The translations under genes and the position numbers were made by a program. From Cellulosimicrobium sp. ES-005 (lineage in GTDB: Bacteria; Actinomycetota; Actinomycetes; Actinomycetales; Cellulomonadaceae): 64,000 bases of DNA. Below the pieces are notes generated by a model. It ran no database searches and was not told where the DNA came from. It was given only the letters and a program-made list of their open reading frames with translations. Of the stretch, positions 15,891 to 24,112 are shown piece by piece. The stretch covers positions 682,001-746,000 of the forward strand of contig NZ_CP159290.1 in the NCBI RefSeq assembly GCF_040448685.1. The letters are read 5' to 3'. Every line of letters starts with the position of its first letter. The first letter of the stretch is position 1.

Positions 15891-17081
15891 ATGTCACTCG
15901 TCTCTCGCCCTCGTATCGCGGCGACCGTGCTCGGTCTGAGCGTGGTCACCGCCGTGGCCCTCACGGGGTGCGCCACCGGTGCGGCCTCGTCCGGCGCCCC
16001 CGACGTCGACTGCCTCCACGGCGGCTCGCTCGCCCTGGTCGTCCCGGTCCACGCCGGTGCCCAGGCGCCGGGCGTCCCGCCCGAGTGGGACTGCGCGCTC
16101 GACGCGGCGATCCGGCGATCGGCGCCGATCAGCGTGGTGACCGTGGAGGGGAACCCTCAGGTGGTCGTCTCGGGCTTCCGGGCCGACGTGAACACGTCCA
16201 ACGAGCTCGTCGCGGCCGACGACGTCACGGCCGCGAAGAACGTGGTCGTCGGCGCCGTCTCGGGCGCGACCGCGACCTCTGACGGCGTCGACCTGCTCGC
16301 CGCGCTCGCGCTGGCGGCTGACCTGGCGCCCGGTGGCCAGGTCATGTCGCTGGACAACGGCGCGACGGACTCCGGGGTCGTCCGGACCGTCGAGGACGGG
16401 ATGACCACGGTCGTCGACCCGGCCGACGTCGCCGCGCTGGTCGTCGACTCCTCCTCGTGCCCGTCGGTCGAGGGGGCGCGCGTCGAGCTGTACGGGCTCG
16501 GGTACCAGGTTGCCCCGGCCGAGCCGCTGTCGCCGCGCCAGCACGACCGGCTCGAGCAGGTCTGGCGGGCCACGCTGGAGGCGTGCGGCGCCGAGGTCGC
16601 CGTGGTCGCGCTGCCGCGGACCGGTGACGGGCCGACGACGGCGCGCACGGCGCGGGCGGTCACGCCCGAGGAGGATCCCGCGATGCCGACGCCTGCCGCC
16701 GGAGCGGCGGCGTGCGAGGCGGTGCTGCCCGACGCCCTCGTCGGGTTCGTCGCGGACGAGGCGACCTTCCTCGACCCGGCGCGCTCGGCCGAGGTGATCG
16801 CGGACGCCGCGGATCGGGTAGCGGCGTGCCCGGGCACGATCGAGGTCGTCGGGACCACGAGCTCGGCGGGCACGGCGGACGGGCGCGAGCGCCTGTCGAT
16901 GCAGCGGGCCGAGGCGGTCCGCGCGATCCTCGCGGACCGGCTCGGGGTGCCCGAGTCCGACGTCGTCGCGCGCGGGCTCGGGTTCGACCGCGACGAGTGC
17001 GTCGAGGACCGCCCTGACGGCGTGCTCGACCCGGTCCTGGCCGCCCAGAACCGCAAGGTCGTCATCCGGGTGGGTGCATGA
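15891..17081 (+). CDS. Lipoprotein with OmpA-type C-terminal domain
   Basis: A 396-residue protein from the ATG at 15891 (GAAAGG upstream). It has a lipoprotein signal peptide ending in 'AVALTGC', with the lipidated Cys27. The middle region (about 40-230) is unassigned and contains paired cysteines. The C-terminal part (about 280-396) is OmpA-like: 'CPGTIEVVGTTSSAG' followed by 'RLSMQRAEAVRAILADRLGV' and the final 'LAAQNRKVVIRVGA', the usual peptidoglycan-contacting fold with an N-x-R end motif. It should sit outside the membrane and touch the cell wall, which makes it the envelope end of this system. It overlaps the next gene by four bases. Confidence 0.75.
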   Translation: MSLVSRPRIAATVLGLSVVTAVALTGCATGAASSGAPDVDCLHGGSLALVVPVHAGAQAPGVPPEWDCALDAAIRRSAPISVVTVEGNPQVVVSGFRADVNTSNELVAADDVTAAKNVVVGAVSGATATSDGVDLLAALALAADLAPGGQVMSLDNGATDSGVVRTVEDGMTTVVDPADVAALVVDSSSCPSVEGARVELYGLGYQVAPAEPLSPRQHDRLEQVWRATLEACGAEVAVVALPRTGDGPTTARTARAVTPEEDPAMPTPAAGAAACEAVLPDALVGFVADEATFLDPARSAEVIADAADRVAACPGTIEVVGTTSSAGTADGRERLSMQRAEAVRAILADRLGVPESDVVARGLGFDRDECVEDRPDGVLDPVLAAQNRKVVIRVGA

Positions 17082-18202
17082 CCGAGGGCCGCGACGTCGC
17101 CGACGCCTTCCCTGGCGGTACGCCGGTGCGTCTCACGGTCACGTGCCGCACGACGCGCCGCGGCGGGGGTCGCCGGCACCCGGTGCTGATCCTCCCGGAC
17201 TGGTCCGTCCGCACACCGCACGACCTGGACCTGGAGCGGATCGCCGTGGCGATGGGCGGCTACGTGTCGTGCGTCGAGCTGGCGGACCACCTCGTCCCTG
17301 CACTGCGCGAGGCATGGTTGCGCCGCCGCCGGGTCGTCGCGCCGGAGGTCCGGCCCGCGGGTCGGGGCACGTGGGCCGTGCGTGACGCCGTCCGCGGCTG
17401 TGCCTGCGCCGGTCGCACGTACGCCACCGCGGGCCTCGCGGCGCAGCACCTGCGGGAGGCCGGCCACTGGGCGCGCCGGGACGACCTCCCCGAGAGACGG
17501 CTCGCGGCGCTGCTGACGGCGTTCGACGCGGCGGCCCGGCCGGTCGGACGGTCGGCCGAGGCGGTGGGCGCGGTCGGGCGACCGGGCCTGGAGCGGCTGT
17601 GGGACGCGGGCGTCCACCCGGCCCGGGTGGCCGCGATCCACGCCGAGCTCGGCATCGACGGGCGTCTGCCGGAGTCGGTATACCTGGCCGTGGCCACGGG
17701 GCAGGTCACGTCGGCCTGGCTCCACCAGTTCGCGGACCTGGGGCCGGAGACGCTCGCCTGGGCCGCGACGACCTCTGCGCCGGACGAGGACGACGGGTCC
17801 CGTCGCGCATGGCTGGACGCAGGCGCGAGCCGGGAGGCGGTCCTGGCCCTGCTCGGCGGCCCGTACGGCGTCCCCCACGCGCGGGTGCTCGCAGCGCTCC
17901 TCGACGTCTCGATCACCCACGCCGCGACGACGCTGGCGGGCTGGGTCGACGCCGGGTGCGCGCCGTCCCCTGCGGCGATCGCCCGGGCCGCGCGGGCCGG
18001 GGGAGCGGCTCGTCCGGTGCCGCCCTCCGCGGCGATCGACTCGGTCCTCACGGCTGCGTCCGCGGCCCGTCCGGACCGCACGCAGGTCGGCCTGCTGCTG
18101 GTCGCGCTCCAGTCGCGCCCGGCGACGCTCGCCGTGGTCCGTCGTGGTGTCAGCACGCTGGACGAGTACCTCACCCTGACGACGGACCGAGGAGGAGACT
18201 AA
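17078..18202 (+). CDS. Protein of unknown function between OmpA-lipoprotein and MoxR genes
   Basis: A 374-residue alanine- and arginine-rich protein. The N-terminus is strand-forming ('PVRLTVTCRTTRR', 'HPVLILPDWSV'); the rest is helical, built from repeated short helical pairs ('DAGVHPARVAAIHAEL', 'DAGASREAVLALLGGPYGV', 'DAGCAPSPAAIARAARAG'). These share a D-A-G-x-x-P/R spacing and may be an undefined helical repeat. Its stop overlaps the ATG of the MoxR gene by one base. In MoxR/VWA ternary systems a third, lineage-specific protein is often encoded next to the ATPase, and this is the obvious candidate here. Function unknown. Confidence 0.6.
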   Translation: MTEGRDVADAFPGGTPVRLTVTCRTTRRGGGRRHPVLILPDWSVRTPHDLDLERIAVAMGGYVSCVELADHLVPALREAWLRRRRVVAPEVRPAGRGTWAVRDAVRGCACAGRTYATAGLAAQHLREAGHWARRDDLPERRLAALLTAFDAAARPVGRSAEAVGAVGRPGLERLWDAGVHPARVAAIHAELGIDGRLPESVYLAVATGQVTSAWLHQFADLGPETLAWAATTSAPDEDDGSRRAWLDAGASREAVLALLGGPYGVPHARVLAALLDVSITHAATTLAGWVDAGCAPSPAAIARAARAGGAARPVPPSAAIDSVLTAASAARPDRTQVGLLLVALQSRPATLAVVRRGVSTLDEYLTLTTDRGGD

Positions 18203-19323
18203 TGGGGCTACGGACGCGGGAGGACTACGAGGACGTGCTCGAGGCGCTCGGCGCGTGCGTCAGCACGCGGGTCCCGGTGCTGCTCTGGGGCGAGCCCGGA
18301 TCGGGGAAGACGGCGGTCGTCGAGTCCGTGGCCGACCTCGGCTGGCACGTGGAGACGATGATCATCAGCCACTACGAACCGTCCGACCTCGCCGGCCTGC
18401 CGCTGCTGACGGGCGATCGCGTCGTCCTGGCCCCGCCGGCCTGGGCCGTGCGTCTCGCGGAGCACGACGGCCCGGCGATCGCATTCTTCGACGAGTTCTC
18501 GACGGCGACGCCCGCGCTCCAGGCGGCGGCGCTGCGCCCGCTCACCCACTACCAGGTGGGGGACCTCTTGCTCCCCGAGACCGTGTCGTTCGTCGCGGCG
18601 GCGAACCCGGCCGACGTCGCCGTGGCGGGCTGGGAGCTGGCGGCTCCGACGGCGTCCCGGTTCGTCCACCTGGAGTGGGGGCTGCCGCTGGAGGTCTTCA
18701 CCGAGTGCCTGGTCTCCGGTCGGTGGCCGACCCTACCCGTCGGCGCACTGCCCGTGGGTTACGACGCGGAGGTCGACCGGCAGCGCGTGCTGGTCGCCGG
18801 CTACCTGCGGGCGCGGGGGTCGCAGCTCTCCGTGGTCCCTGCGGACGCCGCGGGGCGTGGTCGCGCGTTCCCGACCCCGCGCACGTGGGACTACGCCGCA
18901 CGGCTCGCCGCGTTCGCCGGGGCGCGCGGGTCGTCCGAGCGGGTCGTACGGCTGCTCGTCGCCGGGTGCGTGGGTGCGGTCGTGGCCCACGAGTTCCTCG
19001 AGTTCGTCAGGAAGCAGGACCTGCCCGACCCCGAGGACGTCCTCGCCGGCGCCTTCTCGTTCACCGGGTCGCGCCCCGACCGGACGTACGTCGTCCTGCA
19101 GTCGGTGCTCGCGGCCGTGCGGCAGCGGCCGAGCGCCGCGCGCTGGACGGCGGCCGTGGAGGCGTGCGGTCGGGCTGCGGCCGAGGTCGGCGTCGACCCC
19201 GCGGTGCCCGTGGTACGCGCGCTCCTGAGGCCGGGCGCCCGACCCGCGACCGCGGCGCTCCCCCCGGGGCTCCGGGTCTTCGCTCCCGTGCTGGCCCTGG
19301 CCGGCCTGCTGCCGGGCGCCTGA
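18202..19323 (+). CDS. MoxR-type AAA+ ATPase
   Basis: A 373-residue AAA+ ATPase starting at the ATG at 18202 (GGAGGAG six bases upstream), overlapping the preceding stop. Walker A is GEPGSGKT (residues 30-37). 'AIAFFDEFSTATPALQAAAL' carries Walker B, with the catalytic Glu in D-E, and 'SFVAAANPADVAVAGWEL' is the sensor 1 region typical of MoxR/dynein-type AAA_5 proteins, including the N-P. 'AFPTPRTWDYAARL' lies where sensor 2 is expected. MoxR proteins act as chaperone-like remodellers with a VWA-domain partner, and the next gene encodes such a partner one base away. The target in this cell is not known. Confidence 0.85.
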   Translation: MGLRTREDYEDVLEALGACVSTRVPVLLWGEPGSGKTAVVESVADLGWHVETMIISHYEPSDLAGLPLLTGDRVVLAPPAWAVRLAEHDGPAIAFFDEFSTATPALQAAALRPLTHYQVGDLLLPETVSFVAAANPADVAVAGWELAAPTASRFVHLEWGLPLEVFTECLVSGRWPTLPVGALPVGYDAEVDRQRVLVAGYLRARGSQLSVVPADAAGRGRAFPTPRTWDYAARLAAFAGARGSSERVVRLLVAGCVGAVVAHEFLEFVRKQDLPDPEDVLAGAFSFTGSRPDRTYVVLQSVLAAVRQRPSAARWTAAVEACGRAAAEVGVDPAVPVVRALLRPGARPATAALPPGLRVFAPVLALAGLLPGA

Positions 19324-19324
19324 G

Positions 19325-20584
19325 ATGGCGGTGCTGTCGACCGCCGACCGGGTCGCCGCCGCCAAGCTGTGGGTGATCAGCAACGGGACGGGGACGGCAG
19401 GGCTGCCCTACCTCGCGCACGCCCTGTACGCCCTGGTGCTCGTCGAGTCGGACGCCACGGGACGGATCAGTGCCGACGCGTCGTGGCGTCTCTACGTCGA
19501 CCCGATGTGGGTGGCGACGGTCGAGGTCGGCGAGATCGGCCGCGAGCTGGTCCACCTGACGTGGCACCTGCTCATGGACCACGCGTCCCGTGCGTCCGGG
19601 ACGGGGGTGGGTGCCGACCACGCGCGGCACTGGCACACGTCGGCCGAGGTGGTCGTCACGGAGACGCTCGGTCCGGACCTGACGCCCGGCACCACCGCCC
19701 GGGAGGCGGCGTCGGCACGTGCCGGGCGGCTGCGTGGCGTGCGGGCCGGTCGCTCGGTCGAGGAGTACTACGCGGTCGTGTCCCGCCTGCCGGCGGTGCG
19801 CCTCGCCCACGACGGGGGCGGCGTCGACCCGCCCTGCGGGTGCGGGTCCTGCTGCGACGGAGTCGCCCGGCCCGGGGACCTGCCTGCGGACGCCGACGTC
19901 GGCAGGGTCGACGCCGCGAGCGCCGGCCTCGTCCGCCGACTGGTCGCGATCGACCACCAGGCATGGGCGGCCGAGCAGGGGCGCCGGCCCGGGGCGGCGG
20001 GTCGCTGGGCCCGGGAGATCCTCGAACCCACGGTCGCGTGGGAACCGCTCCTCGCGCGTGCCGTGCGCCGTGCCGTGGGATGGACGGCCGGCCGTCGTGA
20101 ACCCACCTGGTCGCGACCCTCCCGGCGTGCGTCGAGCACGCCCGGCATCCTCCGACCGGGCTGGCGCCGGCCCGTGCCCCGCGTCGCGATCGTCGTCGAC
20201 ACGTCCGCGAGCGTCGACGACCGCCTGCTCGGCCGGGCGATGGGCGAGGTTGACGCTGCCCTGGCCGGGATCGGCGTGCCTGGGGCCGCCGTGACCGTCT
20301 ACGCGTGCGACAGCGCGGTGAACGCGGTCGCGCGGGTCCGCAGGGCTGCCGACGCCACCCTGGTCGGCGGCGGCGGGACGGACCTGCGCGTCGGGATCCG
20401 GGCGGCCGCGGAGGCGCGGCCGCGCCCCGACGTGGTCTGCGTCTTCACCGACGGCCTGACCCCCTGGCCGGGCGCACCTCCGCCCGGGGTCGCGGTCGTC
20501 GCGGCGATGCTCGGTCGCCCCGGCCGGCCGACCCCGCCGTCGCCCGGCTGGGCGCTGCGGGTCGAGTGCCTGCTCCCCGGGTGA
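19325..20584 (+). CDS. DUF2201-type VWA protein (MoxR partner)
   Basis: A 419-residue protein. The N-terminal half has the metallopeptidase-like region of DUF2201 ('GRELVHLTWHLLMDHASRAS', with H-x-x-W-H-x-x-x-D-H in place of the HExxH helix), so it may have lost peptidase activity. A Cys cluster, 'PPCGCGSCCDG', lies near residue 176. The C-terminal part is a VWA-like domain with the metal-ion site D-T-S-A-S (in 'VAIVVDTSASVDDRLL'), a 'GGGGTDLRVGI' threonine and aspartate loop, and 'VVCVFTDGLTPW'. MoxR ATPases and such VWA proteins form functional pairs. It closes the operon; a short gap with site 3 of the inverted repeat follows. Confidence 0.8.
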   Translation: MAVLSTADRVAAAKLWVISNGTGTAGLPYLAHALYALVLVESDATGRISADASWRLYVDPMWVATVEVGEIGRELVHLTWHLLMDHASRASGTGVGADHARHWHTSAEVVVTETLGPDLTPGTTAREAASARAGRLRGVRAGRSVEEYYAVVSRLPAVRLAHDGGGVDPPCGCGSCCDGVARPGDLPADADVGRVDAASAGLVRRLVAIDHQAWAAEQGRRPGAAGRWAREILEPTVAWEPLLARAVRRAVGWTAGRREPTWSRPSRRASSTPGILRPGWRRPVPRVAIVVDTSASVDDRLLGRAMGEVDAALAGIGVPGAAVTVYACDSAVNAVARVRRAADATLVGGGGTDLRVGIRAAAEARPRPDVVCVFTDGLTPWPGAPPPGVAVVAAMLGRPGRPTPPSPGWALRVECLLPG

Positions 20585-20633
20585 CGGCGTCGGCGACCCC
20601 GGGCCGCTGTCGCCGGTCGCGCGTGCCCGGTGC

Positions 20634-20648
20634 TTCAGCGCCGCTGAA
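20634..20648. promoter_or_regulatory. Inverted repeat TTCAGC-GCC-GCTGAA, site 3
   Basis: Both half-sites match sites 1 and 2 exactly; only the three-base spacer differs (GCC for GGT). It lies 50 bases after the VWA stop and 70 bases before the start of the 36-residue Cys-rich peptide, so it probably controls that peptide and perhaps the 20931 gene. That the half-sites are kept while the spacer varies supports recognition by a dimeric protein. Confidence 0.65.
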
Positions 20649-20717
20649 CGAGGGACCGCCCGTCGCCGGGCACGGCACGACAGGATGAGACCAGTCACCC
20701 GGGAGGAGGTGGTGAGG

Positions 20718-20828
20718 ATGGCACACGCTTGCGAGAAGTCGGGCGCGCAGAGGTGCGCGTGGTGCAAGGAGGCCGAGAAGAACGGGTTCTCGACCCACAC
20801 GTGCTCGTACTACGGCACGTGCGACTAG
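20718..20828 (+). CDS. 36-residue cysteine-rich peptide
   Basis: ATG at 20718 is preceded by GGGAGGAGG at the right spacing, and the frame runs 36 codons to TAG. Five cysteines (positions 5, 13, 16, 29, 35) and histidines 3 and 27 dominate the sequence, with C13-A-W-C16 as a CxxC. Near the end comes T-C-S-Y-Y-G-T-C-D. There is no signal peptide or membrane segment, so it is most likely a cytoplasmic metal-binding or redox peptide. It sits alone between the VWA operon and the next gene behind site 3. It is easy to miss because of its size, but the ribosome binding site and codon choice are convincing. Confidence 0.6.
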   Translation: MAHACEKSGAQRCAWCKEAEKNGFSTHTCSYYGTCD

Positions 20829-20930
20829 AGTCACCGGCCGACCCGTCCGGACCCGGTCGCGCGCGGCCGGGTCCGTGGCGGTGGCGGGTGCGCGCGGCCG
20901 CCACGGTGGACGGCGATCACGAGGTGGGAC

Positions 20931-22289
20931 ATGAGAACGGACGTCGTCGGGCACGTCGAGGCGCTGATGGTCAAGACCGACCGCGGCATGCTCGCGCCAG
21001 ACGAGCTCTTCCAGGAGGCCGGGGACGCCCTCGCCCGGGCCGCAGACGTGCGGGACAGCCGGCTCGGCGAGGCCGTCGCACGCCTCGCGCTCAGTCCCGA
21101 TCTCCCGGCGGAGCACGTCGTCCCGCTCGCACGGTCCACCTTCCTGTGGACCCGGCTCGACTGGGGGCGTGCCGAGATCGGCGAGGAGGTGCTCGACGCT
21201 GCGAGACGCGCGCTCCTCGCGCGGGTCGAGGACGACGTCGCCGACGCCGACCCCGTGACCGCGGCGACACTCGTCGGCGGGTTCCCGTCCGTCTGGTGCC
21301 CGCCCGTCTGGATCGACCGTGCGATGGAGTCCGATCTCGGGCCGGAGGCACGAGCGACCGCCAACGCGGCGCTGCTCAGGACCGTGGTCGACCACCGCGG
21401 TACCGAGTACGCGTTCCGGCACCTGGTCGAGCCGTTCCTCGACACGGCGACGCGTCATGGCGTCGACCTAGCGCTGAGCGCGCACGAGCACCTAGGACTG
21501 AAGGCGCACCGGGCCCCGCGGGCGCGCCGGGCGCTGCGGGCCTACCTCCTGGCGTCCGTCGAGGGGGACGAACCCGGTGCCGTGCCGCTGGCCACCCGGC
21601 TGTCGATCGACCTCGACGACGCGGCCGCCGTCGAGGTCGTCCACCGCGTCACGCGCACCGACCCCGCGGCGTGGCGCGAGGACGCGTCCGTGCTCGCCTT
21701 CGTCCTGTGGGTGGGTGGCAGGCGCGACGCCGCAGGCCGGGTGCTCGAGGAGTTCGACGCGCACGCGTGCAGCGGGGGGTGGGCGTGCGTCGCACGGCAC
21801 AGCCTCGCCGACTACCTCCGGATGAGCTCAGGGGTCGTACCGCCCCAGGTCGTCGCGTCGACCCGTGGTGCACAGGAGTACCGGACCGGGATAGCGAGCG
21901 TCGGGGCGCTGGTCGGCAGGCTCGCCCTCATGCGCCGGGACGCGTGCGCGGAGGTCGGTGACGTGGAGCAGGCGAGGCTGTCCGGCGTCGCCGTCTTGCG
22001 CTACCACGGCTACCGCGAGTACGACCTGCACCTCCAAGCCGCCGACCTCGAGTTCGACGTGCGTCTCGTCGACCGCGTCGCGGTCACCCCGGACGAGCTC
22101 TTCGCGACGCGCGTCGCCGTCGACGCGTGTCCGCCGACGCCGGACGACGGGTTCCCGCGCCTGGTCGAGGGCGTCGTCCTCTACTCGCGTCCGAGCTCGG
22201 CAGCGACGACGAGCAACGGGCGCCGCACCGCGTCCTCGACAGGTGCTCCGATCTCGGCGAAGGGCGTGTCCTCGTCGAACCCGCCGTAG
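20931..22289 (+). CDS. Large helical protein of unknown function
   Basis: A 452-residue protein with repeated helical units rich in Ala, Arg and Leu, ending in a Ser/Pro-rich tail. No enzyme motif or family recognised. The final 36 codons overlap the 3' end of the gene reading the other way (22181-22732), an unusually long convergent overlap; those codons have lower coding character, so the original stop may have been lost. The gene follows the Cys-rich peptide by about 100 bases and could be transcribed with it from site 3. Start at the ATG at 20931, with GGTGG upstream, is reasonable but not strong. Confidence 0.5.
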   Translation: MRTDVVGHVEALMVKTDRGMLAPDELFQEAGDALARAADVRDSRLGEAVARLALSPDLPAEHVVPLARSTFLWTRLDWGRAEIGEEVLDAARRALLARVEDDVADADPVTAATLVGGFPSVWCPPVWIDRAMESDLGPEARATANAALLRTVVDHRGTEYAFRHLVEPFLDTATRHGVDLALSAHEHLGLKAHRAPRARRALRAYLLASVEGDEPGAVPLATRLSIDLDDAAAVEVVHRVTRTDPAAWREDASVLAFVLWVGGRRDAAGRVLEEFDAHACSGGWACVARHSLADYLRMSSGVVPPQVVASTRGAQEYRTGIASVGALVGRLALMRRDACAEVGDVEQARLSGVAVLRYHGYREYDLHLQAADLEFDVRLVDRVAVTPDELFATRVAVDACPPTPDDGFPRLVEGVVLYSRPSSAATTSNGRRTASSTGAPISAKGVSSSNPP

Positions 22290-22732
22290 ACGCAGCGCTC
22301 GTAGGACGCGAGGAGCCGGCCGGCGGCGAGCAGCCCGGCCTGTGCCGGGTGGTCCCGCCAGGCATCGCTCAGAGCCGCCATCGCACGCCTCTGGTCGTCG
22401 AGACTCCACCCGTCGGGGTACTCGAGACCGCGCGGGTACGGCCGGAAGTCGCCGGGGAAGAGCATCGTGCCGGTGCAGCCGAGCGGGTCCAGCGCAGAGT
22501 AGGCGGGCCGAGGCCCGTGCTCGACGACGAACGTCACCGGCCCCTGCGAGGTCTCGACCACGAGCGGGTCGGGGAGCCAGGCGACGATCTTCTCGCTCAG
22601 CGCCCTGGCCTGGCGCGGTGTCCGGGGGATCTCGAGGTCCGCGAGGCTCAGCGGCGGGTCGGCGGCACACACCCAGTGTGCCGGGACGCACGACCTCCGT
22701 CGTCGTGGCCGAGCTCCACCCGTGGAATTCAC
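22181..22732 (-). CDS. Small soluble protein of unknown function
   Basis: Up to 183 residues. The first 20 are Arg-rich and poorly conserved-looking, so the true start may be the internal GTG giving V-C-A-A-D-P-P-L-S-L-A-D-L-E-I-P. The body has tryptophans and a cysteine ('EKIVAWLPDPLVVET', 'GTMLFPGDFRPYPRGLEYP', 'ASYERCVYGGFDEDTPFAEI') and looks like a compact cytoplasmic domain. No family recognised. It converges with the gene at 20931-22289 and is separated by about 130 bases from the divergent XRE-DUF2690 gene. Confidence 0.5.
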   Translation of the reverse strand: MNSTGGARPRRRRSCVPAHWVCAADPPLSLADLEIPRTPRQARALSEKIVAWLPDPLVVETSQGPVTFVVEHGPRPAYSALDPLGCTGTMLFPGDFRPYPRGLEYPDGWSLDDQRRAMAALSDAWRDHPAQAGLLAAGRLLASYERCVYGGFDEDTPFAEIGAPVEDAVRRPLLVVAAELGRE

Positions 22733-22860
22733 CCGACGAAGCGGTGCCCGCCGAACGAGGACGACGGTACGTTCCCCCCGCTCCGTGAGGTCGCGACCGT
22801 CGCGGCCGGAACGAACGATCGGTTCGCCCCAGGCGGTGCGCCGGAACCCGAGGAGGTCGC

Positions 22861-23694
22861 ATGTCCGCTGCGCCAGAGTTCGACACGCTCGACGAGTTCG
22901 TCAGGGACCTCCGCGCGCTGCGCGCCCGGGCGGGAGACCCCACCCTGGAAGCCTTGGCCCGCCGCACCGGCGTCTCCAAGAGCGTCCTTTCCGACGCGCT
23001 CGCCGGCAAGCGCCTGCCGACCGCCCGTACGGTCGAGGCACTGGTTCGAGAGCTCGGAGGGGACGTCGGGGTGTTCGTGGCCCGACGCTCCGACCTGGAT
23101 ACGACGAGCCGTTCGAGCGCGGGTGCCCCGACGAACCACCCGACGGCGTCACCGTCGGTGCCGGTGCGCATGGTGCGGCGGACCACGTCGACCTGGCTCG
23201 CGGTGGCGGCAGGCCTCGTGGGCGTCGTGGTCGGTGCGGTCGGTGCCGCAGTGGTCGGCCTGGTGACGGAGCCGGCGGGAGTTGCCGAGACGGCGTCGCC
23301 ACCCGCCGTCGCCGAGAGCAGCTCAGCACGGATCACCGTGGCGACCGGCGAGGACCCGGCGGCGACCGAGTGCGTCGAGGACGCAGCGGTGGTGGCCGCC
23401 GAGGACCGCACGAACGACACGTTGCTGGAGATCGTCTGGTCGGACGCGTGCCAGGCCGGCTGGGCACGGATCACGCGGTACGACGGCAAGGCGGCCGGCA
23501 ACGTCGTCTCTGCGAGCATCTTCCGAGAGGTCGCCCCGGCGGGCGCCGACCGGCAGGACACCACCGAGCCCGGCGTCCAGGGGGCGTACACGACGCTGCT
23601 CGTCCGCCCCACTCCCGACACCCGCGTGTGCGCCGTCGGAGAGATCACTCTCGCCGGTGAGCACATCTCCTTGGGCGAGCCGATCTGCCTCTAG
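22861..23694 (+). CDS. XRE regulator with membrane anchor and DUF2690 domain
   Basis: A 277-residue protein with AGGAGGTCGC directly before the ATG. The N-terminal XRE helix-turn-helix ('PTLEALARRTGVSKSVLSDA', residues about 28-47) is followed by a Ser/Thr/Pro linker, one membrane segment around residues 118-140 ('WLAVAAGLVGVVVGAVGAAV') and an extracytoplasmic DUF2690 domain with C...C...C ('EIVWSDACQAGWARITRYDG', 'TRVCAVGEITLAGEHISLGE'). This is a known actinobacterial layout, in which a cytoplasmic HTH is tied to an external sensing domain. What it senses and which genes it controls are unknown. Confidence 0.8.
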   Translation: MSAAPEFDTLDEFVRDLRALRARAGDPTLEALARRTGVSKSVLSDALAGKRLPTARTVEALVRELGGDVGVFVARRSDLDTTSRSSAGAPTNHPTASPSVPVRMVRRTTSTWLAVAAGLVGVVVGAVGAAVVGLVTEPAGVAETASPPAVAESSSARITVATGEDPAATECVEDAAVVAAEDRTNDTLLEIVWSDACQAGWARITRYDGKAAGNVVSASIFREVAPAGADRQDTTEPGVQGAYTTLLVRPTPDTRVCAVGEITLAGEHISLGEPICL

Positions 23695-23913
23695 GGAAGG
23701 GTGAGAACGCGGCTGGCGGCGCCCTCGAGACCGTTGAGATCTCGGACTTCCGGACGTTTCCGGGTGCCGGACGGAACGCTCGGACGATTGAGGTCTTCTG
23801 GGTCTCGAGCCGATTCGTGAAGATGTGAGCGACCCGAGGTCCAGGTCGAGATCTAGGACCCGCCGGCTCGCCCTCCAGGCGGTCGGTAGGTCCCACGAGA
23901 CGGGAGCAAGACG

Positions 23914-24060
23914 ATGACGTGTACCAAGTGCGGCAGGCCTCTCTACGACTGCCCGGACTGCAACGGCGGGCGTGCCAGCGGTCTGCTCGGCAGGCTCACG
24001 TGCTCGACCTGCCGCGATACCGGCGCGCTGTGCCGGGAGCACGGCGGTCACTGGAAGTGA
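23914..24060 (+). CDS. 48-residue DnaJ-like zinc-ribbon protein
   Basis: A short frame from the ATG at 23914 with CGGGAG upstream. It has four cysteine pairs or near-pairs: C-T-K-C-G, C-P-D-C-N-G-G, C-S-T-C-R-D-T-G and a final C-R-E-H-G-G-H-W. The alternation of CxxCxGG elements resembles the DnaJ zinc finger reduced to its core. It probably binds one or two zinc ions. It sits just ahead of two other small unknown genes in the same direction, and its Cys-rich character matches other small proteins nearby. Role unknown. Confidence 0.6.
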   Translation: MTCTKCGRPLYDCPDCNGGRASGLLGRLTCSTCRDTGALCREHGGHWK

Positions 24061-24112
24061 CGTCGTCCCCTCGCCCCTGGACCCCCGCGACAGCTCCGAG
24101 AGAGGACCCCAC

